This document shows, in pieces, positions 63,700-64,000 of a stretch of 64,000 nt of DNA. Each line of letters begins with the position of its first letter. The stretch's first letter is position 1. The notes beneath the pieces are model-generated. The model saw only the letters and a list, made by a program, of their open reading frames with translations. It was not told where the DNA came from and did not search any database. This DNA comes from Polyangia bacterium (GTDB lineage Bacteria > Myxococcota_A > Polyangia > Nannocystales > Nannocystaceae): assembly GCA_030429545.1 (NCBI GenBank), contig JAUIFF010000019.1, positions 1 through 64,000 of the forward strand, read 5' to 3'. A program made the position numbers and the translations under genes.

Positions 63700-64000
63700 A
63701 ACCCTCAACCGGTCAACCAAGCAGGCCAACGTGCGTGTGGATGAAGGCGTCTGTGCGTTGGTTTGGTGGTAGGACCGGCGTTTGTTTGGCTGTAGGGGCA
63801 TTGCCTCGCCCACCGCACCACTCGCCCCACGCTCTACCACCACCAAACCAACGCTCGCCCTACCGCTAAACCAGTCCTCAACCAGTCCTCAACCAGTCCT
63901 CAACCAGTCCTTACCACCAAACCGACGCCTCGCCCTACGCACCACTCGCCCACGCTCTACCACCACCACCAAACCAACGCCCACCCTACCACCAACCCAG
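63700..64000. repeat. Short repeats at the right edge
   Basis: An 11-bp unit AACCAGTCCTC is repeated four times at 63869-63912. A CCACC/GGTGG-rich inverted pair, GTTTGGTGGTAG near 63760 and CTACCACCACCAAAC near 63836, could form a hairpin; the CTACCACCACCAAACCAACG segment recurs near 63957-63980. No gene is present. Confidence 0.75.

Overview
The window looks like a chromosomal segment from a marine or halotolerant myxobacterium of the Nannocystaceae type (Plesiocystis/Enhygromyxa-like). The supporting signs are mostly high GC, Hanks-type kinases with APE/DFG motifs, lipoproteins whose lipobox is followed by Thr/Glu/Ser/Gly-rich linkers, Cys-rich repeats joined to RCC1 repeats, a MYXO-CTERM-like tail, and an effector-associated-domain protein. 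Visibly more AT-rich stretches (about 1-5 kb, 12-14 kb, 17-21 kb) coincide with mobile or accessory genes. No rRNA, tRNA or CRISPR array was recognised. Base composition was judged by eye, not computed.

Layout. 0-1 kb: the tail of an IS256-family transposase and a decayed kinase/pentapeptide-repeat gene. 1-5 kb: a minus-strand operon with a complete histidyl-tRNA synthetase, an O-methyltransferase N-domain fragment, a catalytically degenerate HisRS/HisZ-like protein and a ketopantoate-reductase-like dehydrogenase. 5.1-6.5 kb: a divergent XRE regulator and Ser/Thr kinase; a deleted, decayed copy of this pair sits at 14.1-15.0 kb. 6.9-13.9 kb: two RCC1/Cys-rich lipoproteins around an effector-associated-domain membrane protein and a Pro-rich lipoprotein. 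15.9-22.4 kb: an accessory island with ParA plus a ribbon-helix-helix-like partner, a three-gene ABC-3C conflict system (nuclease effector, middle component, DUF2326-type ATPase), an unknown gene and a tyrosine integrase.

22.6-30.3 kb: metal-homeostasis genes (COG0523/CobW GTPase, two paralogous flavoproteins, DUF4876-like and other lipoproteins). Three copies of a 7-1-7 inverted repeat of the Fur/Zur type lie in front of them, and several gene ends carry expanded tandem repeats. 30.7-38.6 kb: a DUF4331/lipoprotein/TPR operon, AraC and VOC genes, two sigma factors (one with a zinc-finger partner), an AhpD-like protein and a protein with three SH3/Sm-like repeats. 38.8-43.4 kb: an AraC regulator divergent from an ATP-grasp ligase and two PLP enzymes, probably making a small amino-acid-derived metabolite.

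44.7-58.9 kb is the most unusual part: a run of fifteen tightly packed plus-strand genes. Ten encode versions, halves or fusions of one small protein module (an N-terminal helix with an AQxxLD-like motif, a central LLELGFTPTFYQF-like motif, and a C-terminal YSxKYxYxxEGSS...VPVPPP motif). They are mixed with two LamG-containing proteins, two PASTA domains, an L7/L12-like repeat protein, a TPR protein and a 665-residue Arg/Glu/Ser repeat protein. None has a clear signal peptide. I know of no named system with this composition; a modular multi-subunit assembly is my inference. It lies between an integrase remnant (43.4 kb) and an IS3 transposase remnant (59.1 kb). 59.3-64 kb: a secreted MYXO-CTERM metalloprotease, a HmuY-like lipoprotein divergent from HugZ-type heme oxygenase with a perfect 7-1-7 Fur-type box between them, and a multispanning membrane protein followed by short tandem repeats.
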